Shown: one piece after another, positions 35,769 through 45,446 of the stretch
Numbering within the stretch: the stretch's first letter is position 1
How the letters are laid out: each line of letters opens with the position of its first letter
NCBI RefSeq assembly: GCF_002157735.2
Contig: NZ_AP018690.1
Span: forward strand, 744,001 to 808,000
Direction of reading: 5' to 3'
Length of the DNA stretch: 64,000 bases
From: Vibrio aphrogenes
GTDB lineage: Bacteria > Pseudomonadota > Gammaproteobacteria > Enterobacterales > Vibrionaceae
Position numbers and translations under genes: made by a program
Notes under the pieces: model-generated
The model's input: only the letters and a program-made list of their open reading frames with translations
What the model was told of the DNA's origin: nothing
The model's database searches: none

Positions 35769-36632
35769 TTACTCTCCCAAATACACTTTCTTCACTTGAG
35801 GATGAGATTGGATCTGATCCATATTCCCTTCCGCTAACACATGCCCTTGATGCAGCACCGTGACTTGATCAGCTATCGAGCGCACAAATTCCATGTCATG
35901 CTCAACCACCACTACCGAATGTTTACCTGCTAACGATTTCAACAATTCAGCAGTGCGATCCATTTCTTGATGCGTCATACCCGCCACCGGTTCATCCACC
36001 AATAATAGCTTGGGCTTTTGCATTAACAGCATGCCAATTTCAAGCCACTGCTTTTGTCCGTGTGATAAAGCTCCAGCCAGTAAACTGCGACAGGATTCAA
36101 GGCCAATCAGCGACAAGACGCCATCAATTTCATCACTTTGCTCACCCGATAATTTGGCACGAAAAGTCGACCACGCACTGCGCGCACCGGTCATAGCCAG
36201 TTCAAGGTTGTGCCATACAGTAAGGCTTTCAAACACCGTCGGTTTTTGGAATTTACGACCAATCCCCGCGTTGGCGATGGCCGCTTCGTCCATAGTTAAC
36301 AAGTTGGTCTTTGAACCTAACCATACCTGTCCCTGATCCGGACGTGTCTTGCCAGTAATGATGTCCATCATGGTAGTTTTTCCTGCGCCGTTTGGACCTA
36401 TGATGCATCGCAACTCCCCTTCTTTTATGTACAAATTCAAATCGTTAATGGCTTTGAATCCATCAAATGACACCGATACGCCTTCCATGTACAACATGAT
36501 GTTATGACGAGTGTCGATCAATGGATGATTAACCGGCTTTAAAAAATCAAAGACTTCATCGCGGCGGGTAAACTTTTCGAAACCTTCACCCACGCGGCGA
36601 AATGGTGTCACAACCGAATCTAATGCACTCAT
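35769..36632 (-). CDS. urtD: Urea ABC transporter ATPase UrtD
   Basis: LivG-type ATPase of 287 aa with about 45 extra N-terminal residues, usual for UrtD. Walker A GPNGAGKTT at 79-87, MDIITGKTRPDQGQV, signature LSHGQKQWLEIGMLL and Walker B LLLVDEPVAGMTHQE, the last two as in other UrtD proteins. Its start overlaps urtC by four bases (ATGA). Confidence 0.94.
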   Translation of the reverse strand: MSALDSVVTPFRRVGEGFEKFTRRDEVFDFLKPVNHPLIDTRHNIMLYMEGVSVSFDGFKAINDLNLYIKEGELRCIIGPNGAGKTTMMDIITGKTRPDQGQVWLGSKTNLLTMDEAAIANAGIGRKFQKPTVFESLTVWHNLELAMTGARSAWSTFRAKLSGEQSDEIDGVLSLIGLESCRSLLAGALSHGQKQWLEIGMLLMQKPKLLLVDEPVAGMTHQEMDRTAELLKSLAGKHSVVVVEHDMEFVRSIADQVTVLHQGHVLAEGNMDQIQSHPQVKKVYLGE

Positions 36633-37849
36633 GAGTGGGCCTCCTTATTACGTTGAGTAGAGCTTTGAGCTGGACTTTGCAATGAAGCTTGATGATCCGA
36701 TTTATTGGCCCACCTCTCAGATAACGCCCCCATCACCCCTTTCGGCAAATACATGGTGGATAAGACAAAAATACCACCAAGCGCAAACAGCCATACATCT
36801 GGGAACTCAACCGTAAACCAGCTTTTGGCATAATTAATAATAAGAGCGCCGACAATGGCACCAAATAAAGTTGCCCGTCCGCCTAAAGCGACCCACACCA
36901 CGATTTCAATCGAGTTGATTGGCGCAAATTGCGCAGCACTCGTACTGCCCGCTTGAGTGACATATAACGCACCGGCTATCCCAGCCAGCATTGCCGATAA
37001 TACAAAGACCCATAACTTAATGCTGTCCACATCATAGCCCGTAAAACGAGTGCGAGGTTCGGCATCACGGATCGCCACCGCGACGCGTCCTAGCCGACTT
37101 GAAATCACCAAGCGACAAATCAAATACCCCACAATCAAGGCCGCTATAGTGGTAACGAGCAAGCCGACTTTGGTGGTGTCTTGTTCCAGACTGAAGCCGA
37201 GCACATCTTTAAACCCCGTTAAACCGCTGCTGCCACCAAACCCCATTTCATTGCGCGAAAAGGCCAACATCAGAGCGTAAGTCAAAGCTTGCGTCATAAT
37301 GGAAAGGTACACACCAGAAACTCGTGACCGGAAGGCTAAAAAGCCAAACACAAATGCCAACACGCCCGGTACCAGCATGATCATCAAGGCTGCATATCCA
37401 AAGCTATCAAACCCATGCCAGAACCACGGCAATTCTTGCCAGTTGAGCGAGACCATAAAATCTGGGAGCAATGGGTTACCGTAAACCCCTCTATCGCCGA
37501 TTTCACGAGTGAGGTACATCCCCATCGCATAACCGCCCAGTGCGAAAAATGCGCCATGACCTAGGCTTAAAATGCCTAAGTAACCCCAAATCAAATCTAC
37601 CGCTAACGCTACAAGCGCATAAGATAAATATTTGCCCATTTGCGTCACGGTAAATGAACTTAAATGTAATGGGTTACCTTCTGGCACCACAAGATTTAGG
37701 ATCGGAACGACTACCGCCAGCAGCAATAAAAAGATAATAGTGATCTTGCCGCCTTTATCCGACGCCATAAAAGAACGTCGTGCCGCAAAACCAGACGGCG
37801 TTGCATTATGTGCTGTTCCATGAATAGATTGAGAAGTCATCACTGTCAT
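36629..37849 (-). CDS. urtC: Urea ABC transporter permease UrtC
   Basis: LivM-type inner-membrane permease, 406 aa with about ten helices. The stretch LGHGAFFALGGYAMGMYL and the coupling region VAIRDAEPRTRFTGYDV are characteristic. A His/Ser/Gln-rich cytoplasmic tail of about 25 residues follows the last helix. It lies nine bases after urtB. Confidence 0.93.
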   Translation of the reverse strand: MTVMTSQSIHGTAHNATPSGFAARRSFMASDKGGKITIIFLLLLAVVVPILNLVVPEGNPLHLSSFTVTQMGKYLSYALVALAVDLIWGYLGILSLGHGAFFALGGYAMGMYLTREIGDRGVYGNPLLPDFMVSLNWQELPWFWHGFDSFGYAALMIMLVPGVLAFVFGFLAFRSRVSGVYLSIMTQALTYALMLAFSRNEMGFGGSSGLTGFKDVLGFSLEQDTTKVGLLVTTIAALIVGYLICRLVISSRLGRVAVAIRDAEPRTRFTGYDVDSIKLWVFVLSAMLAGIAGALYVTQAGSTSAAQFAPINSIEIVVWVALGGRATLFGAIVGALIINYAKSWFTVEFPDVWLFALGGIFVLSTMYLPKGVMGALSERWANKSDHQASLQSPAQSSTQRNKEAHS

Positions 37850-37858
37850 ACCGCCTCC

Positions 37859-39493
37859 TTATTCCGCCGCGCGGCCACGTTGAGGAAATAACCCCTTGGG
37901 ACGCTTTTGAATGAATAGAATGATGAACACTAACACCAGAATTTTCGCCAGTACTGCGCCCGCCCAAGGTTCCAAAATCTTATTGAATAACCCTAAACTT
38001 AACCCTGCCACTAAAGTGCCCCACAAGTTGCCCACACCGCCAAACACCACCACCATGAAAGAATCAATGATGTAATTTTGCCCCATGTTCGGGCCCACAT
38101 TGGTCAGCTGTGATAACGCCACCCCTGCCACTCCAGCAATGCCTGAACCTAAACCAAAAGTCATGGCATCAACACGTTCAGAACGCACGCCCATCGCTCG
38201 TGCCATTGCTCGGTTTTGCGATACCGCGCGAACTTGTAGGCCAAGCGGCGTTTTCTTCAAGATGGCGACCAGTGCCAAGAACACCATAAAGCAGAAAAGA
38301 ATGATGTAGAGGCGATTGTATGTGAGAGACAACATTGGGTTGATATTCAGTGCACCCGCCATCCAATCAGGGGTACTGACTGAGCGGTTTAAAGGAGAAA
38401 AAATACTACGTACCGCTTGTTGAAGAATAAGGCTGATACCAAATGTGGCTAATAAGGTTTCCAATGGGCGACCATACAAGCGGCGGATGACGCTGCGCTC
38501 AATCACAATGCCCACCAGTCCTGATACCACAAAGGCAGCTGGAATCGACAGCACCAAAGCCAGCCCTATATTGTTCGGCATGATTTGTTGCATTACGTAA
38601 GTGGTGTAGGCTCCGATCATGATCAGCTCGCCGTGCGCCATGTTGATCACGCCCATCACGCCAAAGGTAATCGCAAGGCCAATCCCCGCTAATACCAATA
38701 CCGAGCCTAGACTCAACCCAAAGAAGACGGTTTCGACCCCGCCGTAAAACTGTTGTTTTTGTTGATAATGATTTAACGCCAATTGAGCCGCTTGTTTGAC
38801 TTCATCTTGCGCATCACTCTGAATTATTTGACTTAAAATCCCGTACACTTCTGATTGTTTCGATTGGCCAATCACCTCAATAGCGGCCATTTTGGCTTGC
38901 GCATCATCGCTGGTTTGCACTTGATTCATCGCTAAGGCCAATAAAATGGCATCACGGACATCAGCATCACTCTCATTAGCAAGTTGAACGCGCATTTTTT
39001 CAATGGTTTGAGGATGGGGTGACCCTAATAAGCTGTTCACCGCTTGCAAACGAGTGGAGGCTTGCAACCCACTGATATCCATTCGTGCAATCACATCACG
39101 AATCTCAGAACGTAGAGAGTTGTTGGTGCGAACTTTAGAAAAATCACGGGGGTTATCTATGGTCACATTTTGAGCATCAAATAAGGCCGTCGCCGTTTGA
39201 CCTGATTTCAATGAGGAGATAACAAATAAGGCCTCATCAGATTTTCGATAATAAAGATCGCCTTCCAACCAAGGCGTTAAAATATTTTTGGCTTGTTCGG
39301 TATCAGAAGATTGAGATAACCACTCAATCGCACCTTTCTTATCGCTGCTTTTTTTTGACAGCAACGCGCTTTTTACGTCCGATAATGATTGAATATCAGC
39401 CGCTACCGACAACGAAGCCCAGCCAACCAAACACATCATCATGCTCATCAATAAAAAGCTTTTTACTGGTTTTATAATCATTCTCTCATCCAT
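37859..39493 (-). CDS. urtB: Urea ABC transporter permease UrtB with periplasmic N-terminal domain
   Basis: A 544-aa protein: signal peptide (to about residue 32, SVAA), a roughly 220-residue soluble helical region with HEAT-like repeats (ADVRDAILLALAM, DEVKQAAQLALNHY), then a LivH-type permease from about 250 with GVINMAHGELIMIGAYTTY. The N-terminal domain is standard for proteobacterial UrtB. It lies about 80 bases after urtA, with a hairpin between. Confidence 0.92.
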   Translation of the reverse strand: MDERMIIKPVKSFLLMSMMMCLVGWASLSVAADIQSLSDVKSALLSKKSSDKKGAIEWLSQSSDTEQAKNILTPWLEGDLYYRKSDEALFVISSLKSGQTATALFDAQNVTIDNPRDFSKVRTNNSLRSEIRDVIARMDISGLQASTRLQAVNSLLGSPHPQTIEKMRVQLANESDADVRDAILLALAMNQVQTSDDAQAKMAAIEVIGQSKQSEVYGILSQIIQSDAQDEVKQAAQLALNHYQQKQQFYGGVETVFFGLSLGSVLVLAGIGLAITFGVMGVINMAHGELIMIGAYTTYVMQQIMPNNIGLALVLSIPAAFVVSGLVGIVIERSVIRRLYGRPLETLLATFGISLILQQAVRSIFSPLNRSVSTPDWMAGALNINPMLSLTYNRLYIILFCFMVFLALVAILKKTPLGLQVRAVSQNRAMARAMGVRSERVDAMTFGLGSGIAGVAGVALSQLTNVGPNMGQNYIIDSFMVVVFGGVGNLWGTLVAGLSLGLFNKILEPWAGAVLAKILVLVFIILFIQKRPKGLFPQRGRAAE

Positions 39494-39524
39494 GGCAGAA
39501 ATTGAATCTGAATCCTTTCAAATC

Positions 39525-39561
39525 GCCCACCTTACCGACCGTTGAGATCCATAAGGTGAGC
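39525..39561 (-). other. Hairpin in the urtA-urtB gap
   Basis: Eleven-base arms (GCTCACCTTAT and GTAAGGTGGGC on the minus strand, pairing with G-U) and a 15-base loop without a T run. Typical position for a stabiliser that raises binding-protein mRNA over permease mRNA. Confidence 0.45.
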
Positions 39562-39573
39562 ACTTGAACTAAG

Positions 39574-40878
39574 TTACTCTTTTACCTCACCTAAACATGT
39601 CTTCGTCTCGGTGTTGTAACTGCCACACATAACCGGCTTAGTCCAATCAGAGATCAGGTTAGCCGAGCTCGGTAAGAAATCAGACCAAGCATCGCCTTTT
39701 ACTTCTTTTTCCGTCTCCCACACCACATCAAATTGACCATTATCTTGGATCTCACCAATCACGACTGGTTTAGTAATGTGATGGTTAGCTAGCATGGTGG
39801 CGGTACCACCAGTGAGGTTTGGCGTCGATAAACCAATGATGGCTTCGCTGACTTTATCGGTATCGGTCGTGCCAGCTTTTTCAACCGCTTTTACCCATAA
39901 GTTAAAGCCGATATACGTCGCTTCCATAGGGTCGTTAGTCACGCGCTTGTCATCTTTAATGTACTTATGCCATGTATCGATAAACGTCTCGTTTGCTGCT
40001 GAATCCACACTCATAAAGTAGTTCCACGCCGCTAAATGACCGACTAAAGCCGATGTGTCCATACCAGAAAGCTCTTCTTCACCTACAGAGAATGCAATTA
40101 CTGGAATGTCTTCCGATGACACCCCTTGCGCGGCTAACTCTTTATAGAAAGGCACGTTAGCATCACCGTTGATGGTTGAAACCACCGCGGTTTTCTTACC
40201 TTCTGAACCGAACTTTTTGATGTTAGAGACAATCGACTGCCAATCAGAATGACCAAATGGAGTGTAATTCACCATTACGTCAGACTCTGCCACACCTTTG
40301 CTTTTTAAGTATGCCGCTAAAATTTTGTTGGTAGTGCGCGGGTAAACATAATCGGTACCCGCAAGCACAAAACGTTTCACGCCAAGTTCATTGATAAGAT
40401 AATCCACCGCTGGGATCGCTTGTTGGTTTGGCGCAGCACCCGTGTAGAAAATGTTTTTCGAAGACTCTTGGCCTTCATATTGGACGGGGTAAAACAAGAT
40501 GCTATTGTCTTGCTCAAACACAGGCAACATGGCTTTGCGCGATGCCGATGTCCAACCGCCAAATGTCACCGCCACTTTATCTTTTTCAATCAACTCACGC
40601 GCTTTTTCCGCATACATCGGCCAGTTAGACGCAGGATCAACCACTACAGGCTCAAGCTGTTTACCTAATACACCGCCTTTCTTATTTTGTTCTTCAATCA
40701 ACATTAAAACGGTGTCTTTTAACGTGGTTTCGCTGATTGCCATGGTGCCAGAGAGCGAGTGTAAAACACCCACTTTAATGGTATCGGCCGCCTGAACACT
40801 AAAAGCACAGGCAGAAATGGCCGCACTAGTGGCAAGCCATTTCAAACGAGTTTTGAGGGTTTTTCTATTGCTTTGCAT
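39574..40878 (-). CDS. urtA: Urea-binding periplasmic protein UrtA
   Basis: A 434-aa class I binding protein with a signal peptide cut near residue 30 (SVQA/AD). The core starts TIKVGVLHSLSGTMAISETTLKD and includes GGWTSASRKAMLPVFE and FYPVQYEGQESSKNIFYTGAAPNQQ, the standard UrtA wording for the urea/short-chain amide subgroup. First gene of the urt operon, read from a consensus sigma-54 promoter, so induction under nitrogen limitation is expected. Confidence 0.95.
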   Translation of the reverse strand: MQSNRKTLKTRLKWLATSAAISACAFSVQAADTIKVGVLHSLSGTMAISETTLKDTVLMLIEEQNKKGGVLGKQLEPVVVDPASNWPMYAEKARELIEKDKVAVTFGGWTSASRKAMLPVFEQDNSILFYPVQYEGQESSKNIFYTGAAPNQQAIPAVDYLINELGVKRFVLAGTDYVYPRTTNKILAAYLKSKGVAESDVMVNYTPFGHSDWQSIVSNIKKFGSEGKKTAVVSTINGDANVPFYKELAAQGVSSEDIPVIAFSVGEEELSGMDTSALVGHLAAWNYFMSVDSAANETFIDTWHKYIKDDKRVTNDPMEATYIGFNLWVKAVEKAGTTDTDKVSEAIIGLSTPNLTGGTATMLANHHITKPVVIGEIQDNGQFDVVWETEKEVKGDAWSDFLPSSANLISDWTKPVMCGSYNTETKTCLGEVKE

Positions 40879-40929
40879 ACATATCGCTCCTTGATAAATA
40901 TCTCATTGATTAGGTCAATAAACTCAATG

Positions 40930-40946
40930 AGCAAAGAGCGTGCCAA
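40930..40946 (-). promoter_or_regulatory. Sigma-54 promoter of the urtABCDE operon
   Basis: Minus-strand TTGGCACGCTCTTTGCT matches the -24/-12 consensus TTGGCACG-N4-TTGCW with correct GG-N10-GC spacing. The start site would be near 40919, about 40 bases before urtA. Confidence 0.85.
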
Positions 40947-40973
40947 ATAAATAAGCAATTGATTTAAAATAGA

Positions 40974-40990
40974 TTAACTATCTTGGTGCA
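40974..40990. promoter_or_regulatory. NtrC-like site upstream of urtA
   Basis: TTAACTATCTTGGTGCA resembles the NtrC consensus TGCACTAAAATGGTGCA, with the right half GGTGCA perfect. It is centred about 63 bases before the predicted start site. Confidence 0.5.
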
Positions 40991-41038
40991 CTCTGCGAGC
41001 CTGAGCTTGCTCAATCATAGTGCGCAAAAGTTAACCTT

Positions 41039-41055
41039 CTCACTAAAATAGTGAT
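41039..41055. promoter_or_regulatory. Second NtrC-like dyad upstream of urtA
   Basis: CTCACTAAAATAGTGAT matches the NtrC consensus at about 12 of 17 positions and is a good dyad (CACTA-TAGTG). It lies about 128 bases before the predicted start site, a usual enhancer distance. Confidence 0.45.
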
Positions 41056-41120
41056 CTCACTCGAATAGAGACTGAGAGCGCTGCAACCTTGCACTAAATC
41101 AGGGAAAGGTGATATCTCCG

Positions 41121-41984
41121 TTACATGGCATAAATTTGGTCACAAGTGGCAATTAACTCTTCAGCTAATAACTTACCTTGCTGGCTAAGCTGTGGCTGGG
41201 CATGCAAAATCAGCTCTAGTGGAGCAATCGCCGGTAGGCCGTCTTGTTCGGTTAAGACTTGATGTAAAGGCGTGACTAATCGAGAAGGTAATAAAGAGAT
41301 CCCCAAGCCCGCTTCAACAGCGCACCCCACCCCCATTAAACTGGAAGTAATGTAGGACATTCGCCAATGCTTCCCTAGCGAATCAAAAGTATGTGCCATT
41401 TCACTGCGGTATAAGCCCGTACTCGGCAAGCCCACTAAAGGGATTGTTTGTTTAGATAAATTATCCACCGACTTACCATCAATCCAACTTAATGGTTCAG
41501 ACCAACTTGCGATCCCCATGGCTTGCTCTGGGCGATGTTTGACTAGCGCTAATTCCAACTCACCTTGATTAAATTGCTGCCAGATCTCGCTGCACATTCC
41601 ACTTTTCACTTCTAAGCGAACTTCCGGAAAAGCTTGGGCAAAGCGCGATAATGTCGGCATCAATTCTTGAGTAGCAAAATCTTCTGGCACTCCGAGTTTT
41701 ATCGGTCTTTGTTCCGCACTACTGACGGTTTCAGCAATCGCATCTTCCATCATCGCCAAAATTCGCCGTGCATACGCCACAATCCGCTCACCTTCTAATG
41801 TCGGTGTCGCATAACGCTTTTTACGCACCAATAAGTCGCAGCCAAGCTGCCCTTCTAATTTGCGAATTTGTTGACTAATAGTAGATTGAGTCAGGTGGGT
41901 ACTTTCAGCCGCGCGGGTAAAACTGCCCGAATCTATCACCGCGACTAAAGAACGTAACAATACCGGATCTAAGGTGCTATTCAT
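41121..41984 (-). CDS. LysR-family regulator next to allE and urt
   Basis: A 287-aa LysR protein with helix-turn-helix VIDSGSFTRAAESTHLTQSTISQQIRKLE at about 17-45 and an effector domain from about 92. It is divergent from allE across 178 bases and lies before the urt operon on the same strand, so it may control allE, urt or itself. The nearby NtrC/sigma-54 sites suggest urt is not under its sole control. Confidence 0.88.
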   Translation of the reverse strand: MNSTLDPVLLRSLVAVIDSGSFTRAAESTHLTQSTISQQIRKLEGQLGCDLLVRKKRYATPTLEGERIVAYARRILAMMEDAIAETVSSAEQRPIKLGVPEDFATQELMPTLSRFAQAFPEVRLEVKSGMCSEIWQQFNQGELELALVKHRPEQAMGIASWSEPLSWIDGKSVDNLSKQTIPLVGLPSTGLYRSEMAHTFDSLGKHWRMSYITSSLMGVGCAVEAGLGISLLPSRLVTPLHQVLTEQDGLPAIAPLELILHAQPQLSQQGKLLAEELIATCDQIYAM

Positions 41985-42162
41985 GCTGCGATCGTCCTTG
42001 ATGCTCTATGGATGAAGACTTCTGATATTAGTGGCTTTTCCACTAGTAGTAATTAAATTATTTAATTTTTCAATTCTAATTGTGAGGTGCATAATCATAG
42101 TCATCAAATGGACAAGACACTGATGTATTCCTACTCCAACTCTTGTATGAAGGATCACAAGA

Positions 42163-42999
42163 ATGACGCATAAACACACTTATTATTCGCCACAAGGCGG
42201 CCTTCCTCCGCAGACGCAATTATTGTCAGATCGTGCAGTACTCACTGACGCTTACGCCATTATTCCTAAAGGCGTCTACAGCGACATCGTTACTAGCTTT
42301 CTTCCTTTTTGGCAAGGCATGCGCATGTGGGTAATTGCCCGCCCATTAAGTGGTTTTTCTGAAACGTTTTCACAATATATCGTTGAAATTGAACCCCAAG
42401 GTGGCTCGGACCGACCAGAGCTCGACCCGGCGGCGCAAGGCGTTCTATTTGTCGTAGCAGGCGAAATGGATCTCACCATTGAAGGTAAGCCTTATCATTT
42501 AACCGAAGGGGGTTATGCTTATCTCCCACCAGAATGTCATTGGACCGTGCATAACAACGGTGAACAAGCGGTGAAGTTTCATTGGGTACGTAAAGCCTAC
42601 CAATACGTTGAAGGTTTAGAAGTACCAGAAGCGTTTGTCACCAATGAAAATGATATTGAGCCAATCCCAATGCCGGACACCGATGATGCTTGGGCAACCA
42701 CTCGTTTTGTGGATTCCACCGATATGCGTCATGACATGCACGTCAATATTGTGACGTTCCAACCGGGTGGCGTGATCCCATTTGATGAAACTCATGTAAT
42801 GGAGCACGGTTTGTATGTCCTTGAAGGCAAAGCGGTGTATCACTTGAACCAACAATGGGTTGAAGTGGAAGCCGGCGATTTCATGTGGTTACGCGCTTTC
42901 TGCCCACAATCTTGCTACGCAGGCGGCCCAGGCCCATTCCGTTATTTATTATATAAAGACGTCAATCGCCACATGCCGTTTATTCGTCCAAAGAACTGA
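42163..42999 (+). CDS. allE: (S)-ureidoglycine aminohydrolase, bicupin (AllE/YlbA type)
   Basis: A 278-aa two-domain cupin. It releases ammonia from (S)-ureidoglycine to give (S)-ureidoglycolate in allantoin breakdown. The first half has GVLFVVAGEMDLTIEGKPYHLTEGGYAYLPP and the second, metal-binding cupin has FDETHVMEHGLYVLEGKAVYHL, with the E-x-H-x-x-x-H-type ligands E, H and H expected for Mn, and Q in CPQSCYAGG. Older annotations call it bifunctional allantoicase. No allantoinase, allantoicase or ureidoglycolate gene is in the window. SD sequence AAGGAT precedes the ATG. Confidence 0.88.
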   Translation: MTHKHTYYSPQGGLPPQTQLLSDRAVLTDAYAIIPKGVYSDIVTSFLPFWQGMRMWVIARPLSGFSETFSQYIVEIEPQGGSDRPELDPAAQGVLFVVAGEMDLTIEGKPYHLTEGGYAYLPPECHWTVHNNGEQAVKFHWVRKAYQYVEGLEVPEAFVTNENDIEPIPMPDTDDAWATTRFVDSTDMRHDMHVNIVTFQPGGVIPFDETHVMEHGLYVLEGKAVYHLNQQWVEVEAGDFMWLRAFCPQSCYAGGPGPFRYLLYKDVNRHMPFIRPKN

Positions 43000-43022
43000 T
43001 CGGCAGTTGAGGTTAATAAGAA

Positions 43023-43056
43023 AAAAGCCTAGCAACATCAATCTTGCTAGGCTTTT
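43023..43056. terminator. Bidirectional terminator after allE
   Basis: Perfect 13-bp stem AAAAGCCTAGCAA/TTGCTAGGCTTTT with an eight-base loop, flanked by A and T runs, so it can serve both strands. Confidence 0.8.
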
Positions 43057-43077
43057 GCGATATCGCAATCAAAGGTA

Positions 43078-43103
43078 GGGTACTTAACCTTTTTTAAGTA
43101 CCC
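43078..43103. terminator. Second hairpin between allE and the sensor kinase gene
   Basis: Perfect ten-base stem GGGTACTTAA/TTAAGTACCC with a CCTTTT loop. Beyond it, up to 43261, there is only pyrimidine-rich sequence with a 15-base direct repeat (ACTTGATCTTATCTC at 43199 and 43218). Confidence 0.5.
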
Positions 43104-43261
43104 TTCGATTATTCATCAATAACCAACAAAGAAAAACTGAACAACTTCTGCTTTTTTCTTTCCTCTATTAATCTCAATCAGTCTATTTTATCTCTGTTAC
43201 TTGATCTTATCTCTATCACTTGATCTTATCTCATCACTTAGCTTAACCATCAACCCAATTT

Positions 43262-44698
43262 CTAAGCCGTTTCTAGCACCTTCAAAGGCTGAATTGAAAA
43301 GCAAATCTGTCGGCTTTCAACCTCATAATTCACGTCTAGTTGATAATGATTCAAACGACAAAGATTATTAACAATCGATAAGCCTAAGCCATAACGGTCA
43401 TTGGATGTTCGAGATTGATCGGCTTGATACAGTGGCTCCAATAAATGCGTCATATCCTTGTCGGTTAACGCAACCGCTACCTGATTGGCAACCGCAACAA
43501 CTAAACCGGTTGATTGCAGCTCAACAGACACCCGTACCATAGAATCACTCGGGCTATAAAAAAGCGCATTATCCAGTAAATTAGTCAGTATCGTTTGTAA
43601 GGAGAAAGCATCGCCAATAACCTGAGTAACATCCATTTCAATTAGAATTCGAGCCTGCGCTTTTGCAAATTTAAAGGAGAGATCGTCAATAACCTCCTCA
43701 ACCAATTGCGGCAAATCGATGACGTTGTGCTCAATGACCAGCATCGATGAAGACGTTCGCTGCAACAGCAACAAATTATCGACAATCGTCTTCATTCTTT
43801 GCGCAATTTTCAGCATATCTTGCTTATAGGTTTGACCAATTCGCTCATCGTTTGGGTAACGGATATACACCTCACTCAAACTCATGATTTCGGCAATCGG
43901 CGTTTTCAGTTCGTGTGCAATATCTCCAGTAAGCCGTTGTTCATTTTGCAAAAATAACTGATTGGCTTTAATAAAGGCGTTGAGCTCTTTACGTATTGGT
44001 TCGATTTCTTCAACCTTCTGCTCCGGCTCAGGAATTTCAGCCGTGGTATTTTGAGCAATATCGATATGTTTGATACTGTCATTCATCACCAATAATGGTT
44101 GCAACCCCTTATCGACAATACGTATCGCGATATAACGCATGACTAAAATTGAAAGAAAAAAGGTCACTACTAACAACATATCTAATAAGACCAACATCCG
44201 CTCTAACGAATGAGTTGACTGATATAAAGCCAGATATGCGGGATGCTCATGCGTGCTCGACAGTTGCTCAGATTCTGGTAAAAAATAGGAAAGAAAAGCT
44301 CGGCCTTCTTCCCCATTTGGTAAAATCACATCCACAAATTGATACGTATTTAACGGTAATGAGACGTTTAATAGATTGGTATCAGGGTAAGGAGATAACG
44401 AGGCGGAACGTTTAAAACTATGATCTTTAAACCATAATTGATAATAGTGACGATCGTCGTTATCTTGTATTTCAGACAACATCGCATCATCAAAACTCAA
44501 GCGATCATTTGAAACCTTAACTAAAGATTTCATATAGTTGGCTTTATTTAGCAGAGATTTATCAAATTGATTATCCACCCAGCTATCCAAACTGAGATCG
44601 ATAAATAAATAAATGGCGAAAATAATGATGGCGAAAACCACCGAAATAGAATTGACTAAATTGCGTTTAATCGAAGTGGTTCGTGCTTTGAGCGCCAT
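43262..44698 (-). CDS. Sensor histidine kinase of the eptA-linked two-component system
   Basis: A 478-aa membrane kinase: helix 1 at about 13-35, a periplasmic sensor of about 125 residues, helix 2 at about 163-185, then the dimerisation helix with phospho-acceptor histidine in GDIAHELKTPIAE, N box LTNLLDNALFYS and G box RYGLGLSIV. The input domain has no obvious PmrB-type iron motif. It is coupled to the response regulator gene by a one-base overlap (TAATG). It is last in the operon with eptA and dgkA, which suggests sensing of envelope stress, cationic peptides or metals. Confidence 0.88.
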   Translation of the reverse strand: MALKARTTSIKRNLVNSISVVFAIIIFAIYLFIDLSLDSWVDNQFDKSLLNKANYMKSLVKVSNDRLSFDDAMLSEIQDNDDRHYYQLWFKDHSFKRSASLSPYPDTNLLNVSLPLNTYQFVDVILPNGEEGRAFLSYFLPESEQLSSTHEHPAYLALYQSTHSLERMLVLLDMLLVVTFFLSILVMRYIAIRIVDKGLQPLLVMNDSIKHIDIAQNTTAEIPEPEQKVEEIEPIRKELNAFIKANQLFLQNEQRLTGDIAHELKTPIAEIMSLSEVYIRYPNDERIGQTYKQDMLKIAQRMKTIVDNLLLLQRTSSSMLVIEHNVIDLPQLVEEVIDDLSFKFAKAQARILIEMDVTQVIGDAFSLQTILTNLLDNALFYSPSDSMVRVSVELQSTGLVVAVANQVAVALTDKDMTHLLEPLYQADQSRTSNDRYGLGLSIVNNLCRLNHYQLDVNYEVESRQICFSIQPLKVLETA

Positions 44699-45375
44699 TA
44701 CTTCACCTCTTCAACAAAATAACCAAAACCCCGCTTATTTTTGACTGGTAATACTCCACCGACGGCCTTGGCTTTTTTACGCACAGAGGATAAATGTGAC
44801 TCAATGGTATTTTTAGATAAATAATCGAAGGTTCCAACCACGGCCTCGCTGATCATTTCAACATTTACCACTCGCCCTTTGGCCGAGAAAAGACACTCGA
44901 TGATTTTAAATTCATTACGCGTCAGTTCAATCTCTTGTTCTTGATAGCGAAAACTCATGGTCTCCAAATCAAGACAAAAACCGCCAATGGTTTGTCGGTT
45001 ACCTTGTTGATGCAAGGCGCCACGACGCATAATCGCTAAAATACGTGCATGTAATTCTTCAAATGAAAAGGGCTTGGTAAGATAGTCATCCGCCCCCTGC
45101 ATCAGACCATCAATTTTATCTTGTGGTAAGGTTTTCGCCGACAAAATCAATACCCGGCTTTGAATCCCTTGCTGACGCAGTGTGCGCAAAATGCTCATGC
45201 CATCGACATTAGGTAACATTAAATCCAAGATAATCAAATCATAATGATGACTCAACGCCATACTCAAGCCAACCGAGCCATCCCCTGCTTCATCAAGAGT
45301 AAACCCAAGATTATTTAAACCTACCACTAGGCTCCGACGTAGTGCTTCGGAATCTTCAATGATCAATAATTTCAT
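44698..45375 (-). CDS. OmpR-family response regulator of the eptA-linked system
   Basis: A 225-aa regulator with a receiver domain (phospho-acceptor aspartate in LIILDLMLP near residue 51, lysine in DYLTKPF near 101) and a winged-helix DNA-binding domain (LTRNEFKIIECLFSAKGRVV to KNKRGFGYFVEE). It resembles the QseB/PmrA/CarR group. Located 70 bases after dgkA, it probably regulates its own operon. Confidence 0.9.
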   Translation of the reverse strand: MKLLIIEDSEALRRSLVVGLNNLGFTLDEAGDGSVGLSMALSHHYDLIILDLMLPNVDGMSILRTLRQQGIQSRVLILSAKTLPQDKIDGLMQGADDYLTKPFSFEELHARILAIMRRGALHQQGNRQTIGGFCLDLETMSFRYQEQEIELTRNEFKIIECLFSAKGRVVNVEMISEAVVGTFDYLSKNTIESHLSSVRKKAKAVGGVLPVKNKRGFGYFVEEVK

Positions 45376-45446
45376 CTGCGACTATTTTCCTTAATCTCTC
45401 TAAGATGGTGTTGATCGAAGCTAACGTATCTTAATAAGCACCAGAG

